Source of the DNA: Eleginops maclovinus
Lineage: Eukaryota; Chordata; Actinopteri; Perciformes; Eleginopidae
Assembly (NCBI RefSeq): GCF_036324505.1
Contig: NC_086352.1
Coordinates: forward strand, 33,846,358 to 33,910,357
Length of the DNA stretch: 64,000 nucleotides
Direction of reading: 5' to 3'
The position numbers and the translations under genes are program-made. The notes beneath the pieces were generated by a model that was not told the origin of the DNA, ran no database searches, and saw only the letters and a list, made by a program, of their open reading frames with translations. Below, one piece after another: positions 30,646 through 44,220 of this stretch; within the stretch, counting starts at the first letter, position 1, and each line of letters opens with the position of its first letter.

Positions 30646-33084
30646 AATGTAAACGTGTGAAAAATATGAGTTTTAAGCAGGCTCTCGCTCATTTGCAAAT
30701 GTATTAAGATGGATTTTCTTTTTGTTTAGAATATGTATGCCATCAGTTCATTTATCTCCATTTCATACAAGCACAGTGTACTTGCTGAAATATATTTCAA
30801 TGGACAATTAATGCAGCAACTTTACATTATTGCTGTCAATGGATTATTTTCTTTTTACAGAAACCTTGCTGCAGTGAGTTGCTTTAACGTGGGTAAGAAT
30901 AGACTTTTTTAATGCAAGAAACGTGTATGTTGATTTTGATCCTTTGAGTCAGGTATTCATTGTTGTGGACAGGAGTGTTTCAGCGATTGTTTTGTTTTTT
31001 CTACCAAAGTGAGCAAATAGCATATTCTTTCCATGAGGTCATTCTAGTTACCTTCATATTCCAATAAGCTATTTTACCAACTAGACAATATTTCTGTGAG
31101 CATCTATGTTTGGAATTGCAAGATGCCCTTAATGTTGTATTCCTTTCAGTGGAAAATCTAAATATGTTTTGCAATTTTATTATCTTCTTCTATTTAATAG
31201 AATCATTGGATTCAATGATATTTAATTGTTCTTGCTGAAGCCACAATTATGATGACTTTAGCCAGTGGTGGCGGGCGAATAGGGGTGCCGCCCCACCTCT
31301 TCCCACATCCTATATTGTCATAAGAAAAGACTTAAATGTAAATCATTTTATACCCATATTTTTGAATGACCAAGCTAAACATTAGTTGAAGTAGTGTCAG
31401 TCAAATGTATAATCTACAATAAAATATTGATTAAAATTGTGTTACGATGTCAAAAGTAACTGATAAGTCACCTGTTTCGTGCCTGGACCGCAGAAATCTT
31501 CGCCCAATTTTAGTAGCACATGCGCAGTCCGCACCTCTTCAATACAGGAGATAGGAGCAGGATTCAATGCAGCTCTTGACGCGGCCAACCATTATGAGGC
31601 AGTAGGAGCGCCAGAGTGAGTGGTTGACGTTGAAATTAAGTGAGAGAGCTCGACAAGATGGAGTGTATGTAAACAAAACTAGAAAACAAATATAGGGAAG
31701 GAAAATTCTGTCAAATCACTAAATAAACTACCTTTGAGAGGAGGACACTGGAGGGAAAGCTGAGAGTGAAGGAGCTCGGACCTGATCAGTGATTGGGCTG
31801 GAGTCAGGGGACATAGGCAGTATGCGTTATAAGGAACTGGTTTAGCAAGAAGGCTTGGCTAACTACCTGTAGCGACACCAGTGCTATATTTAGCTTCCCC
31901 TGCCTCCTTTTTCAAACGTCAGGATCAGACCCAGTATGCATCCAGACAGGTGTGAGTGACTTAAAGCACATATCAGGAAAAACTAAAAAGCTAAGACAAA
32001 CTACAGTCCACTGGAAAATGCTATGCGACTGGCCATGTTTGGGAAAGTAAACATGGCTGTCCAACTCAATGAAAGCTACAGCTAGGGATAAGTAAGCATA
32101 ATAAGTTGACATCGTTTCTAAAATAATAGACTGTGTCAAGTTCTGTGGTGCCTTTGAGCTAACCCTGCGTTGCAATATGCATGAATATTATATATTTATT
32201 CTTATGAAATATGTTTTACTTTGTGTATACTGTTGCTTAAATGTTGGTATAACCCCCCTGGAGAAAGATGCAACAGCCGCTACTGCTTTAGACATTTCCC
32301 AACTTAATTTGGTTTTAGTTGCTATGCTACTCTCAGTTATTATCCTTATACTGTATTGCCTGTAACTAAAGCTAAACAAACAGGTGTAATGCTTTGAAGT
32401 CTTTCTTTTTCTTAATGTCTTTTTTGCAATGTCTCCCTGGTGTACTGCACCTGTGCTGATGGTTTTCTGATGGAGGTCGGGCTCAGTTCATTGTGCTATC
32501 GGATTAAGAAAGGAATTTTAAGCAAAGCAAAGGAGCAGGTTCAGCAGTTTTAATCACAGCCGTCAAACACTCCAGCAACCTGCAGCCACAGATTTCAGAG
32601 CTCAGAAGCTCACTCAGAAATGTGTGTGATCAGCTGCTGATGAGGAACTTTTTCAACTGTATGCTGTATGAAGGCTTTTGCCTTTGGTATGTCATGTTTG
32701 TACAGGTGAGTTCCCCTGTTTCTACACTCTAAAAAATGACAGCTAATTGAAATAAAAGCCGAACAGTGTAGGTAATAAAAGGATAACATGAATTAGACTG
32801 ATAAATGAGTGCAAAACTACTACATTCTACAGCTAGAGCAGGATCTGGGTTCAGGGATCCAGTCTGCACAATGTGTTCAGATTGTGGGCCTTTATCTCCT
32901 TCGTCACCTCCGTTGATGAGGCAACGTGATGTGCAACAGCCGTACAAATACATATTTTACAGGATTGTATAGTTCAGAGGAACAGAGGTGTCACTGCACT
33001 CAGTGACTGCTACAGTCAACACTCCCACAGCCCATTCCCCACCATCGACGTTGCCCAAATCTTATTTGAAACCGTGCTTTTGTG

Positions 33085-33420
33085 AACAGGATACATTTTT
33101 TGACATATTTGTATTTTGTGTCTCTACTGGGACATGTCTCCATGCTTTAATGTCCAGAAAGCTCTTTATTTTTCTCATTCTGACTGTGCTGCAGCACCTC
33201 TTTTCACCCTCTGTCTGGAACCAGAGCCAGGTCTGCTCTGATTGGTTAGCTCTGTTTTGATTTGTCAACCGCTTAGAAATGTCCCGCCCCTTTGCCTATA
33301 ACCACAATGTGTTGGAGCGCTAAGCAATAGAAGCACAATTGTTACATAGACATGCATAAAAACCTCTATCATTTACTACAGGAAATGGAAAACCCTAAAA
33401 AGCAGAATAGGGCCTACGAT
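33085..33420 (-). mobile_element. CCAAT/GC-box MITE, copy 2 (inverted)
   Basis: Reverse orientation relative to 28460-28901: shares TTTTCACCCTCTGTCTG, CTGATTGGTTAGCTC, ATGTCCCGCCCC and a terminus ending AGGGCCTA. It lies in the same cemip intron as copy 1. Confidence 0.7.
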
Positions 33421-35392
33421 GCACAATAATACTTTATTGTCAGATAAGGTCTGACATTTTTCCTGCATCAGAGCAGCTCCATTTGCAACATCAACAAGGA
33501 CAAATATTTAAGACAAGAACGAAGGAAACATTTAACATATCATCATGATCACTGAAGAGAAACATGCTCTAGACCCTCTAACGACATGTGATCTGGGATT
33601 TAAAGCTGTATTTATTTTGAGGATTGAATGGTGCACAAGAGAATCCTTCAGTACAACCTTTCTTGAATCGTGGGACCCTGTAGTTCCGATTTGACGCTGA
33701 AAACACATTTTCACGGATGTGGCCTCAGTGTGCACAGTAATATGCAACACTATTACGAGTCATTGCAGGACAGCAGACAAATCCCTCCACAGACATTCTG
33801 AGTCCTCGAGAGCCAAACAGCCGTCACTCACTGACAGGAGAAGGCGCTTGATTGCACGTCACCACCCATCACTCTATTTTAGCCCGTTGGGAAATCAGCT
33901 CGACTATTCAGGTTTCTGGCCACTCAATGCCATTGACGGATCCATTAGGTGAGAGGGAGATGAGGTAACCACACACACCTGAGCGCAATAGATTACACCT
34001 CCATTGGACACACTGGATGGTTACACACAGCATCTCAGTTCTGTGCTGACAATAACAGACACCAACCAAATGGGTCGATCAATCACTCTTACTCTGGAGT
34101 GAGCAGTCTAATAACCTTGTGTGCTATTTTATCCCAATGTAGGTAATAGCTGAACAAGTTATAGAGTATTTATATAGTATTTACAATGGAAAGAATCTCT
34201 TTTTCCCTAACATTTTGGGAAAACCAATTTGAAGAAACTTGGAAATTGTTAAAGCAATATATTTGAAAGAGACAGCCATCACTTGTTCGATTGGGATTTC
34301 GTATAATCCATGCTGTTTTTTTTTTGCCTGAACACTAAACACACCCTACTGCTTCATTTCTTTTTTCTTTTTTTGCTTATGTATTTACTAACTTATGTAA
34401 GTCTTTTTTTGGGGTCGCTGAAAAAGATTGAGCTGTTAATTGAGCAAAATGACCCCAAATTAGCGATTTAACAAAAAGGAAGAAAAAGTTATAGAGTAAA
34501 CAAGTAATGAAAAATCAGATCACCAGAGAACTCATTGGTAAAGTTGACCCCCCTTCCAGCGCTATCCCTGGTTGCCCGCCAGAGAGATGAGCCTCTAGAA
34601 CCATCTAGGGTCTGCTAAGCCCGTTCTCTCAGGGTTGCCTGCTGACCGGCTGACAATGCACCCAACCCCAATGCCTATCCCGTGGGTGGTATGCCCACAC
34701 CGCAGCTGTTATTTCTGGCTGAGCTTGACACCATCCACACAAGCTCCACTTCCAGTTCTGTCTCTGCGAAGGGGCAACTGTTTCCCTATCCGAGGCCAGG
34801 AGTAGCTGCTCCTTCTTGGCCAGATCATACTGTCAATCACTCTTAGTCTGGCTCTTTCTTTGGAGCCAATCTTCTTTCTTTCCTTATTAGGATCTACCTG
34901 ACCATGCCTCTGACATGTACTGTTTTCTGAATCATATTATATTTAGCTTTAGGTCTTTTGTGTGTTTTCTTTGAGAGACCTAACCATTAGCCAGTTCCCC
35001 ACCTCTAACACAATAAGGTCAGGATATTAAGGGGGATTGCAGGAAAAGGATCATTTCACTTGTAGTAGCAATTGCCACTACTCAGGAAATTAGTGCAATG
35101 CTTTGCCTGACCTCTACTGAAGGCACAAGTGACCACACTTGAAGGTTGGGTAGGAAGCTTGCCATAATATCCTTCCTCCTGGCTGCATTGCACAGCCTCG
35201 CTCTTTAAGAACTCTGTGTTTTAATTCAGTGGTAAAAGTACATTCTTTCTATTTGGAATGTATATGTATAAGTTTGCATTAAATGGAAATACTTAACTGT
35301 ACTAAGTTCTCTACTTAATCTAATGACTGAGATATTTTCCCCCACCATGTATATGCCTCTTTACATGTTGGAGTGTTTTCTGTCTTCTGCAG

Positions 35393-35530
35393 TGTGTCCT
35401 GATAAGGAGCCAGGACTGCAGACATGGATGCCCGGGCACAGCGAGGACCACCGTGTTACCATCGGTTACGGCAGGAAGGTCCTCCTCACAACTTCAGCCA
35501 CAGTCCACTCCATTGAGATCCTCAGTGGAG
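35393..35530 (+). CDS. cemip: cemip coding exon C2: start of mature protein and G8 domain
   Basis: Phase 1 to phase 1, 138 nt, residues 19-64 plus one base. Acceptor TCTTCTGCAG, donor GGAG|GTAAGC. Translation begins V-CPDKEPGLQTWMPGH and continues through HRVTIGYGRKVLLTTSATVHSIEI, which aligns without gaps to the CEMIP N-terminus (CPDQSPELQPWNPGH in human). The conserved glycine and hydrophobic pattern opens the G8 domain. Confidence 0.95.
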
Positions 35531-36579
35531 GTAAGCCAGGAGAGTCAATATGGTGTTAATCTTTCACATTGAGATCGTCTTTTTCTCATGTAATGTGACA
35601 TATTAAGTTAGCAGAGTATGGCTGCTGGGTATCGTGATTTAGCTGCAATATGATTATAGGTTTTGGTCATCACAATTTAAAATATAGACCACTTGAGACA
35701 AATATAATAAATATTATTTAGTTAATTTCTCACCTCAGTTTGCATGCATTCAGTCTAATAGGACACGTGTGATAAGCAGTATCAGTGTTGATGTATAAAA
35801 AATAAAGACTACTATGTTTATCTGTAAATAAACACTATAAAGAAATACACACGTTTATTCCAAAACCCTATTCTATGAAAAGCGAAGCTATTCCTCTTTT
35901 AAAACATGGTAAAGTTGAGTTAGAAATGATAAAAAACTGAGTAAGTTTATAAGTATGTAGCTGGTAAAAAACAACGAAAAACACAATAGAGCCAGCATTT
36001 TTTTAAAGTTCTTAAAATAACTGATTTCTCAGACAAATACTGTTTTTCATTTCTGTTTATCTCAGTTGCTCTCCACTGTTGTTGTTGCTATATATTGGAT
36101 ATAGAATGTATATACATACATACAAATAAGTCACGTATCTACATCAGTTTATTAATTGATAGAACAAGGGTCCCTTAAGGGGATGGATTGGGCTTTCTGG
36201 CCGTCTTACAATATATATTAATTTAATTTAATTGTTTTTGTCTTTGTATTTGTGGGTAAATCAATGATATCTTAAGGGACCATAGTTTGGTGTTGTTTAA
36301 AATTGATGGGTTACTAAGATTGAATGTTAATGCTGATTTACAGCTTTTACTGTTTCTTACCATTACAGCTTGTATTATGGGCATCAGTGCTGCTCAGATT
36401 ATCTTTCAGCTCTCTCAGTGAGCAGAGCACTTTCTGCTACATTAACTTTAGAAGCACACGGTGAATATGATTGATGTCTTCATTCCCACTCTGACTTTAA
36501 TTCTACATTTAATCAAATAATTCAATAAATACATTCAATCTTGTTGAAACCTGGCAACACAGGTGGTTGGCCAGCAACA

Positions 36580-36793
<214 letters not shown>

Positions 36794-36920
36794 ACGCAGT
36801 CTGAGCCCAGAGCTTTAAATGGTAGGAAGACAAGCCTGATGGCACTGCGTCATGATTGCTCGGCCAGCAGGCTTACTTCCCCCCCACCCCCCCCTGCTCC
36901 CTCTCTCTCTCTACTCTCAG

Positions 36921-37059
36921 GAAAGCTGGTGATTGCTGACACCAACAGGGCCATACTGCTGCGAACAAAACACATTCTGATTGGGAACAAAGGGGAGCTG
37001 CACATTGGAAGCAGAGACTGTCCTTATAAAGGCAACCTCACCATCTCCCTTTTTGGAAG
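36921..37059 (+). CDS. cemip: cemip coding exon C3: G8 domain
   Basis: Phase 1 to phase 2, 139 nt, residues 65-110 plus two bases. Acceptor CTACTCTCAG, donor GGAAG|GTAAAG. The translation GKLVIADTNRAILLRTKHIL, then GNKGELHIGSRDCPYKGNLT, matches the G8 core of CEMIP, including the GELHIGS and CP motifs. A long (TG)n tract ends about 130 nt upstream of the acceptor. Confidence 0.95.
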
Positions 37060-37334
37060 GTAAAGTTATATTAAATGTAGCTTACAAACATAGCGAACAA
37101 GAAGAAGACATACTTTAATAGTCCCTGAAGGTAAAATGATCACTCTGTTGTTATGCAACAGGACGTACATTTACACTCAGACACGCAGGGGTGTCTGCTC
37201 ATATTAGCCCTTTCCTGAGAGCACTGTTGTGGCACTGCAGCTTTACAGTTGTGGGCTGTTAATTTGACTTTTGACTATGATTCTGTGTAAAGGTATAGAT
37301 CTTCAGGAAACACTTTGTTTTATAGGTAACTACA

Positions 37335-37710
37335 ATACCGAGTGGACAAATATGACGTGCGTAATTCCTCAAGGCTCCATCATGAGTCCCCTTCTCTTTA
37401 ACCTCTGCATGCTTCCGCTGGCTCAGATTATTGAAAGCTGCTTTTCAAATAACTACGCTCTAACATTTCAAACGGTGCACTGTAACTTTTTGATAGTGTA
37501 TTTCATACCTGTCTTATTATATTTGAGCTTGTTTATATTATTTTATTCTCTCAGTTTTTTAATGACTGTTTTAAATGTATTTAAATGTCAATGATTACAA
37601 TGTTTTGTAATGTGTTTCTGTTGCACTTCATTTGAATGGTCTTAATGTTTTATTTTATTTTGAATAGCCTCGTGTTGAAATGTGCAGTATGAATAAATGT
37701 GCCTTCCCTT
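37335..37710 (+). mobile_element. 5'-truncated L2-like LINE fragment with reverse-transcriptase motif
   Basis: A short open stretch reads VIPQGSIMSPLLFNLCMLPL, then AQII, matching the VPQGS...GPLLF block of non-LTR reverse transcriptases. The frame decays before the expected YADD motif. The tail AATAGCCTCGTGTTGAAATG...ATGAATAAATGTG is typical of L2-type 3' ends. In cemip intron C3/C4. Confidence 0.65.
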
Positions 37711-37761
37711 GCTTTACTGAAATGGTCACATGTTTCGTGTATTCTCTCATTTTGTTCTTAG

Positions 37762-37998
37762 ATTGGATGACAGTGATAAGGATCACAGCTACTTTGGAAG
37801 AAAGTACATTGGCGTGGGGACAGGAGGGACCTTAGAGATCCACGGACAAAAGAAGCTGTCGTGGACGTTCCTCAACAAGACTCTGCACCCTGGAGAGAGC
37901 AACCAGAACAACTACCTGTTCCAGAGAAGCTGGGGCAGCAGAGGCATCATTATCCACGCCATTGACCCAAAAACCGGAGAGGTGCTGCACAATGACAG
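37762..37998 (+). CDS. cemip: cemip coding exon C4: end of G8, start of GG/ILEI-type domain
   Basis: Phase 2 to phase 2, 237 nt, completing residue 111 and running to residue 189 plus two bases. Acceptor TTGTTCTTAG, donor GACAG|GTAACA. Contains YIGVGTGGTLEIHGQKKLSW, FLNKTLHPGE, FQRSWGSRGIIIHAIDPKTG and VLHNDR, all strongly conserved in CEMIP and CEMIP2. This is the best-conserved exon in the window. Confidence 0.96.
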
Positions 37999-39271
37999 GT
38001 AACAGTCCCACTGAAGCAAAGGCTGGGTCTTAGCTGCTGAACAGCCATGCTATTCTTAATTAGAGCTGAAATTATGTTGTGGCTGACATTTCATAATCTG
38101 TCTAACCACAGGTTGGAAATGAAAGAGACAAATATTCCTCTAATGGCTCTGGCATTGTTTCATACAATATAGAAATTGATGTCACCCTTAATATCCTTTC
38201 ATGCTTAATTAGCCATCACAGCTTTTTACTGGCAATGGAATTAAGATAAATTGTTTTACAACTTTTATTGTAAATATAACGTTGTAATTTTTAGAGGAGG
38301 ATGTAAGGCATTGGACATGATCCAGTTTCGTCTAATTAACTGTCATTAGACGTTGTCTGATTAAAGGTGACAGCCATAAAAAGAACTTAATAGATGGTTA
38401 TAAGAGCACATTTAATATGCAGACTGAGTCAACTGCAGCGGGAGATTAAGAAACAATTACATAGAAAAAATGCTTTGAAGTGGGATATTGTTTTTTCTGA
38501 TGGATTTTGGTTGTTCTACAAATATGTGATCTTGGTTTTCTGCTGTTGCGCTCATAGGAGCTTATTTAGCTTCCATAATTCATAAAGGTACGTTTGTCAG
38601 CGATGTTAAACTAAAAGGCCTTGAAGAGTACAGTCTCTGTTAGTTATTTTACTTAACATGCGGTCAATGCTCTTTCTATGGATATGGTACCTTCATTTTT
38701 AACCGGATGATTTCATTTGGAGCAGTTGTCCATCACATCTGTATTATTGCAGTTCCTACAGTTCTGTTTGCATTTCACAGATGTAATGCTAGCACATTAC
38801 GCTACGCTAGTCTTCAGATTCTGCGAAGGAATGTGGAATTGTTGCCTCATTTAAAAGTGTAGAAATGAATGAAATGTTCATTTTGGCTTTTGAGATCGGT
38901 GCACTACTTACTGTACAAGAGGTTAAAAGATGCACACATTAAAATGGGTGTACATTTTTGACTGCTTTTACTTGTATGCCCCTTATTAACATTCTTGCCA
39001 CAGTTTGTCCACAGACTATGCTCACATGTACAAACATGTGTTTTTACATTCATATAAATGAAACATAAAGAATACAACATTATAAAAAAACCATTTCTTA
39101 AGCGCTATTAATAACTTTGCCTTTAAACATTTATATGGTATTACAGAATGTTTTTTTACACTTGAAAAATCTGAAGATGGGTGTGTTAAGTTTATTAAAT
39201 GTGTTAGTGGTTGAGTTGCTCATAAAAACGTAGGTTGTGTTCCTCTTTTACCCTTCCCTTCACCCCCACAG

Positions 39272-39451
39272 GTTTGACACGTATCGCAGTAAGGATGAGA
39301 GTCGGCGACTTGCTAAGTATGTGGATGGTGTGGGGGCGGGGCTTATTCTGGCCTTGATGGTCAATGATGAGGGCTCCAACAACCTGGAGGACTCGGCCAA
39401 GAAAATCCTTTTTAGACTGGGCAGCCAACACATCAACACTCTGGGATTTCG
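39272..39451 (+). CDS. cemip: cemip coding exon C5: first GG/ILEI-type domain
   Basis: Phase 2 to phase 2, 180 nt (60 codons, frame-neutral). Acceptor TCACCCCCACAG, donor TTTCG|GTGAGC. Translation RFDTYRSKDESRRLAKYVDG, then LILALMVNDEGSNNLEDSAK and LGSQHINTLGFR, corresponds to the human CEMIP stretch RFDTYRSKKESERL through KHFLHLGFR. The VNDEGS and GFR motifs are typical of the FAM3/ILEI-like fold. Confidence 0.95.
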
Positions 39452-40085
39452 GTGAGCTTTTCAAATATTGTTTTAGAATTTTAGCTTCTGGCATTTTGGG
39501 ATAGAAATGGTTTTGATTGTCTGAACCAAAGAAAATAATAATGTTCATAGATAAAATGTACATTAATCACAATGACAAATGTTATTCCCTAAACATGACT
39601 ATGAGCACAACGTCTCTGCTTGTCATTCTTATTCAAGCTCATCTGTATTCAGTTCACACCATGTCAGGAAAGAAAATGGCCTTTTTTAAAGCTCCCAGCA
39701 CTATATCTTCTGGAGCATTATTTTATTGATTGCTGAGAATTAATGAGAAAATGTTACAACCTCCGGTGAGTCACAGTTTCTTTTTCTAATGAATCCCTGA
39801 AGCTTTCGGTACTTCATGGTTTTAAACCATCACTATCTCATATCTAGATCTCCTGAATTCAATCAAACAGCTCCACCATCAGTTCTACCTTAAAATGTGT
39901 ACATTTAGTTTGATGTTTTTACAGTAATTGAGGTCGCAGTTGAAGGTGGTGTCGTACTGGACTGCATTATTTATATATATCATTTAGTATTTCCTATGTT
40001 TCTAATTTCATACGATTAGCAACACCTCTCAATATAATGTAGTCCAGTTCAAAACCATCAGTGATAGACTGAAGGTATTTTAATA

Positions 40086-40752
40086 TTAAAGGGGCCCTTT
40101 ACTGCTTTCTAGGTTTTTCCCTCTCCTGTAGTATGTTCTATAGATTTGTGTGCATGTAAATGGTCTGCAAAGGCTATATCCCTGTGTTCCCTCCCGAGTT
40201 CCCTCTCTTCAGAATCAGAATACCTTCATCAGTCCCACAGAGGAGACATTTACAGTGTTATATCAAAATTAAAGAGTCAAAATAGCAAAATATAACATAA
40301 ATAAGAGGCAAGCATGATATATAAGAGATAACTCCAGAAACATGACTTAAAAATAAAAATAAATCAGTAAGTGTAGGTAGTGTGATAGGTGCCAGATAAC
40401 AGTAGTGAAAGTTGAAGTATATATTTTACATTACAGACTTTGTTCAGTTACATAGTGACATCACTATCCAACACTCTTACTTCTGTTTGCTAGCCCTCCA
40501 ACACATTGTATGTGATAGGCTAAGGGGCGGGACATCTCTAAGCGGTTGACCAATCTCAACAGAACCAGCCAGCTAACCAATCAGAGCAGACTGGGCTCTG
40601 GTTTCAGACAGAGGGTGAAAAGAGGTGCTGCAGCACAGACAGTATGAGAAACATAAAGAGCTTTCTGAACATTAAAACATGGAGACATGTCCCAGGAGAG
40701 ACACAAAATACAAATGTGAATCTGAAAATGAGCATAATAGGGCCCTTTTTAA
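40086..40752 (+). mobile_element. CCAAT/GC-box MITE, copy 3, with internal insertion
   Basis: TTAA at 40086-40089 and 40749-40752; ends AAAGGGGCCCTTTACTGC and ATGAGCATAATAGGGCCC are inverted. Contains GGGGCGGGACAT and the CCAATCAGAGCAG box. About 230 bp at 40209-40440, starting AGAATCAGAATACCTTCATC, interrupts it and resembles the 3' end of a fish LINE. Confidence 0.75.
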
Positions 40753-41940
40753 ATATTAATTTTCCTTTATAGCTTTGAATCAGTCCCAAACAACTCCTCA
40801 GTATTACCTAGCAGCCAAATACACATCAAAATGAAGCAAAGCCTTAATACAACCACACATTTGGAAATATGTAATTGAATTAACACACACACACACACAT
40901 TGTATTTTAGCTGCCTGGTAAACTGTGTGTGTGTTAGTATGCCAGGAATGCAAGGGGAAATGGAAACTGAATCCTGCCATGATAACAAAGCCCTGGAGAT
41001 GTCTGACATACAGTACGGGTTGAGGATAAAAATGTGCAGACTTGTACGCTGACACATTCCTCAAACAAGACTCGACTGTGCTCTTGTGGTTTTTCTTTTA
41101 TAAAGGGCAGTTGGATATACATCTTGGAACAGTAAACCACAAGGTTGCGTGTATGTATGGTTTTTTTTGCACAGTGAACTGCAACGACAGAGCCCTTGTT
41201 GTGGGTGAAGAGCTGGTGAATCTTAGCAATGTGTTAGCCTGCCAGCATTATTATGAAACGTAATGCTGCTGAAGAGACCACAGCAAACACTGACAGGGTT
41301 TCAGAAAACCACATGAGGACAGAGCGCGAGTTAACATACCGATTCCCTATTTGAACTGTGGCTGTGGACGCTGCGGAGGACAGGGTGGATGGATGGGAGG
41401 GATGCTGGGGCGACACAGGGATGCCTGGCTAATGACTCTTGTCGCCTTGCTCCTCACACTGTTGCCAAACAGGCCAGCACTGGTGTCATCATGAGAGAGA
41501 GGCTGTGTAATTTGCGGTGCACCCAGAGACATTTTAATAAGCTGGAATTTACGAGGCCAGTGTAGACTCTGCAATGTATTCTGAGTTATGTAATGTTTGT
41601 TTGTTTACTGTAGGTTTTGCACTGGTGGCAGCGCACAGAATTACACCAACACTGGAAAATTTGGTTGAAAGTCGTAGGATGCAATTTTGGTACCAGCCAG
41701 AGTGTTGGTGTCACATACAAGAAATAAGATGTTGGATTTCTGCTTTGGTTATTTATAATATTGCAATTCCAATACTATAGAACAATCCTATTTTAAAAGT
41801 GTAAACAGCACCCTACTGACTCATCGTACTAGCATTTCTGTACGGAAAATGTAATTGTTGATGTTTATTCATCAACAATTCACAAGATCTACTAATAATA
41901 TATTTTATTATTCATTTCTCCTCTGTTCTTTCATTTACAG

Positions 41941-42011
41941 ACATCCTTGGACCTTTATAGTCAAAAAGGGAGACCCTACCTCTGCTGTGGAGAGTCACGC
42001 TTCCTATCAAG
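41941..42011 (+). CDS. cemip: cemip coding exon C6: GG/ILEI-type domain
   Basis: Phase 2 to phase 1, 71 nt. Acceptor TCATTTACAG, donor TCAAG|GTAAGA. Completes R250 and reads HPWTFIVKKGDPTSAVESHA, then SYQ, matching human RHPWSFLTVKGNPSSSVEDH. The end of the GFRHPW motif is split across this junction with C5, which fixes both splice sites. Confidence 0.93.
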
Positions 42012-42082
42012 GTAAGAATCCAGTTTGAATTTATTGATACTTACCTGATCCTTTGTATCTAGTCAAATGGCCACATTTGGTG

Positions 42083-42204
<122 letters not shown>

Positions 42205-42223
42205 TTTATATGTGTGTTATCAG

Positions 42224-42319
42224 GGACCAAGGCCTCCTCAGAGGCTCGGAGCACTCATGTTTTCCGGTCAAATTATGGGGAGCAGTTTACTATTACCACC
42301 AGCAGCCAGTGGGTGCAAG
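42224..42319 (+). CDS. cemip: cemip coding exon C7: GG/ILEI-type domain, between complementary repeats
   Basis: Phase 1 to phase 1, 96 nt (32 codons), so loss of this exon would not shift the frame. Acceptor GTGTTATCAG, donor GCAAG|GTAAGT. The translation GTKASSEARSTHVFRSNYGE, then QFTITTSSQWVQ, corresponds to human RGSAAARVFKLFQTEHGEYF through SSEWVQ. The exon is short and sits between a (GT)58 tract ending 22 nt upstream and a (CA)n tract beginning 21 nt past its last base. Confidence 0.9.
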
Positions 42320-42339
42320 GTAAGTCTACTTATCTCTCT

Positions 42340-42361
42340 CACACACACTCACACACACACA

Positions 42362-42447
<86 letters not shown>
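42340..42447 (+). repeat. (CA)54 microsatellite downstream of exon C7
   Basis: Two single-base interruptions at 42349 and 42368; begins 21 nt after the exon. Confidence 0.98.
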
Positions 42448-42450
<3 letters not shown>

Positions 42451-42639
42451 AGTGAAATTACCAGGTTTGTGCTCCCAGGGCCACAGTCAGTTATTCAGAC
42501 CCAGAAGAGACACGTGCCAGAGAACAGAAACACACATGCTGATATGATACACCAGCCTGGAGGGATACGGTTCATTATCATTTGCAGGGTTGTGATGGTT
42601 ACCCATACAAATTGTATTCAATAACCTTATCTAGGTATC

Positions 42640-43150
42640 AAAATATGAAAGTAATGTAACCTGATTACTTTCCATTTCATTTGGATTACCTCAATATAAA
42701 ATGCACTGCAAATAAATACAATAAAAAATAAATATCACCAGATGTTTTCCTTATGTGTATTATGTAAGACAACAGAACAATGTGACCTTAAAAAAAAAGA
42801 AACCAAGATATTTAAGATAAAAAATGTCTCTTAAATTTTAAATTATACGCTAGACCTACAGAGTAATAAGGTTAACAAATGCTTATTTCATTAAATAAAT
42901 GAATTAAAAGCAAAACGTTTTTTTGTTTAATAAAGCAGGTGTCGACCTACTGGTTTAAATTAAATAAAACATATATGTTTAAAATAAAATAGACTGAAAA
43001 TAACCTAAATGAAAACCATAGGCCCGTAGGCTAATCCTGCTAGTAATCCCTATTTTATTAAACATTTACCAGTAGTCTGATGATATATTTCATTTATGTA
43101 ACTGTATCTTGATTGCTTAACCTCATCACCTGTAATCCATTACTCCCCGA
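42640..43150 (-). repeat. hAT-like TAATC-rich repeat, inverted copy
   Basis: Reads TAACCTGATTACTTTCC at the left and GTAATCCATTACTCCCCGAG at the right, the reverse complement of the ends of 25494-26394. No coding capacity. Confidence 0.5.
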
Positions 43151-44100
43151 GCCTGCTCATTGGTTGTCAGCGTGTGGTTGATGTGTCTCATGCACCATGG
43201 GAGGATCATACCAATAATAATCAATCATCTGTGGCTTTCTTGTAGAGGTGGGGATTCAAATGCAGAATCTAAATAACTGTACGCAGACACAGGGAAATGA
43301 AAGCCGTGTTCCATCATCTCACTAGAGCTCTATAAATTCTCACTGAGCTGAAGTTGATCACATTTGGTGATATCATGGCCAAATCATTTCCGCATCAATA
43401 CGTCTGCCCCAAACCCCGCTATGCTGTTATTGACCCCTCCTTTACCAGCGGCTCAGAGCTGATTCCAATTAGATTCTTCGCATCTCCCATCAGATAGCGG
43501 CAGTTTAATGAAACTGCCAGTATGCAAATATGGGCACGTGGAGACACAGTGGAAAAGGCTGTGTGTGTGAGCTTCAGATTGAAATTCTAGCCCACAGTCA
43601 AATGTGCGTTCCCGCTGTGGCAGGCAGACAGAGAGCATAATAGGAGGAGAGAGGCCTTCAATTACTCTGCTACAAACGCTCTGTGACAGCTCCAATGGAC
43701 TACAAGTCAAAGCCGCGACTCACATTAGTCTAAAATGTACCACTTCACTCTCTGACCACTGGAGTGGGAACAGCGGTGGAATGAAACCAAGAACATTTAC
43801 TGTACTAGAACAATTATGAGGTACTTATTTTTATCTCATGCTACTTCATACTTTTACTCCCTTACAATACTCCCAATGTCTTTTTACTCATCCACATTTA
43901 TCTTACAGCTTTAGTTAATTGCTACTTTGCAGATGTATAATCGTCATGATTTAAAAATAAATCAACAAATCAATTAATATACTTTACAGTTTTTCTCTAT
44001 TGCTTAAACACATTTTGTGATACTGCCCTCACTTTTCACAAAACTCTAAACACAAAACACTTTTCTAAAGCTACGTACACACAACCTCACAGTCTCTTTT

Positions 44101-44220
44101 CAAAACCAACCCATCACACCAAAACAGTTGCTCATATGCTCAAAACCAACCCATCACACCAAAACAGTTGCTCATATGCTCAAAACCAACCCATCACACC
44201 TAAACAGTGGCTCATATGCT
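44101..44220 (+). repeat. 40-bp tandem repeat, three copies, subterminal in Tc1/mariner element
   Basis: Units at 44101-44140, 44141-44180 and 44181-44220 start CAAAACCAACCCATCACACC and end CTCATATGCT. The first two are identical and the third differs at two bases. Likely transposase-binding or slippage-derived. Confidence 0.95.

Noticed and set aside
31262..31870. Further hAT-type element (CAGTGGTGGCGG to GACACCAGTG)
   Set aside because: Ends match only loosely and no 8-bp duplication was found; mentioned only within the intron entry.
34540..34920. GC-richer block in intron C1/C2 as a possible exon or retroelement piece
   Set aside because: No frame stays open with recognisable residues, and I could not match its order of motifs to a named repeat with confidence.
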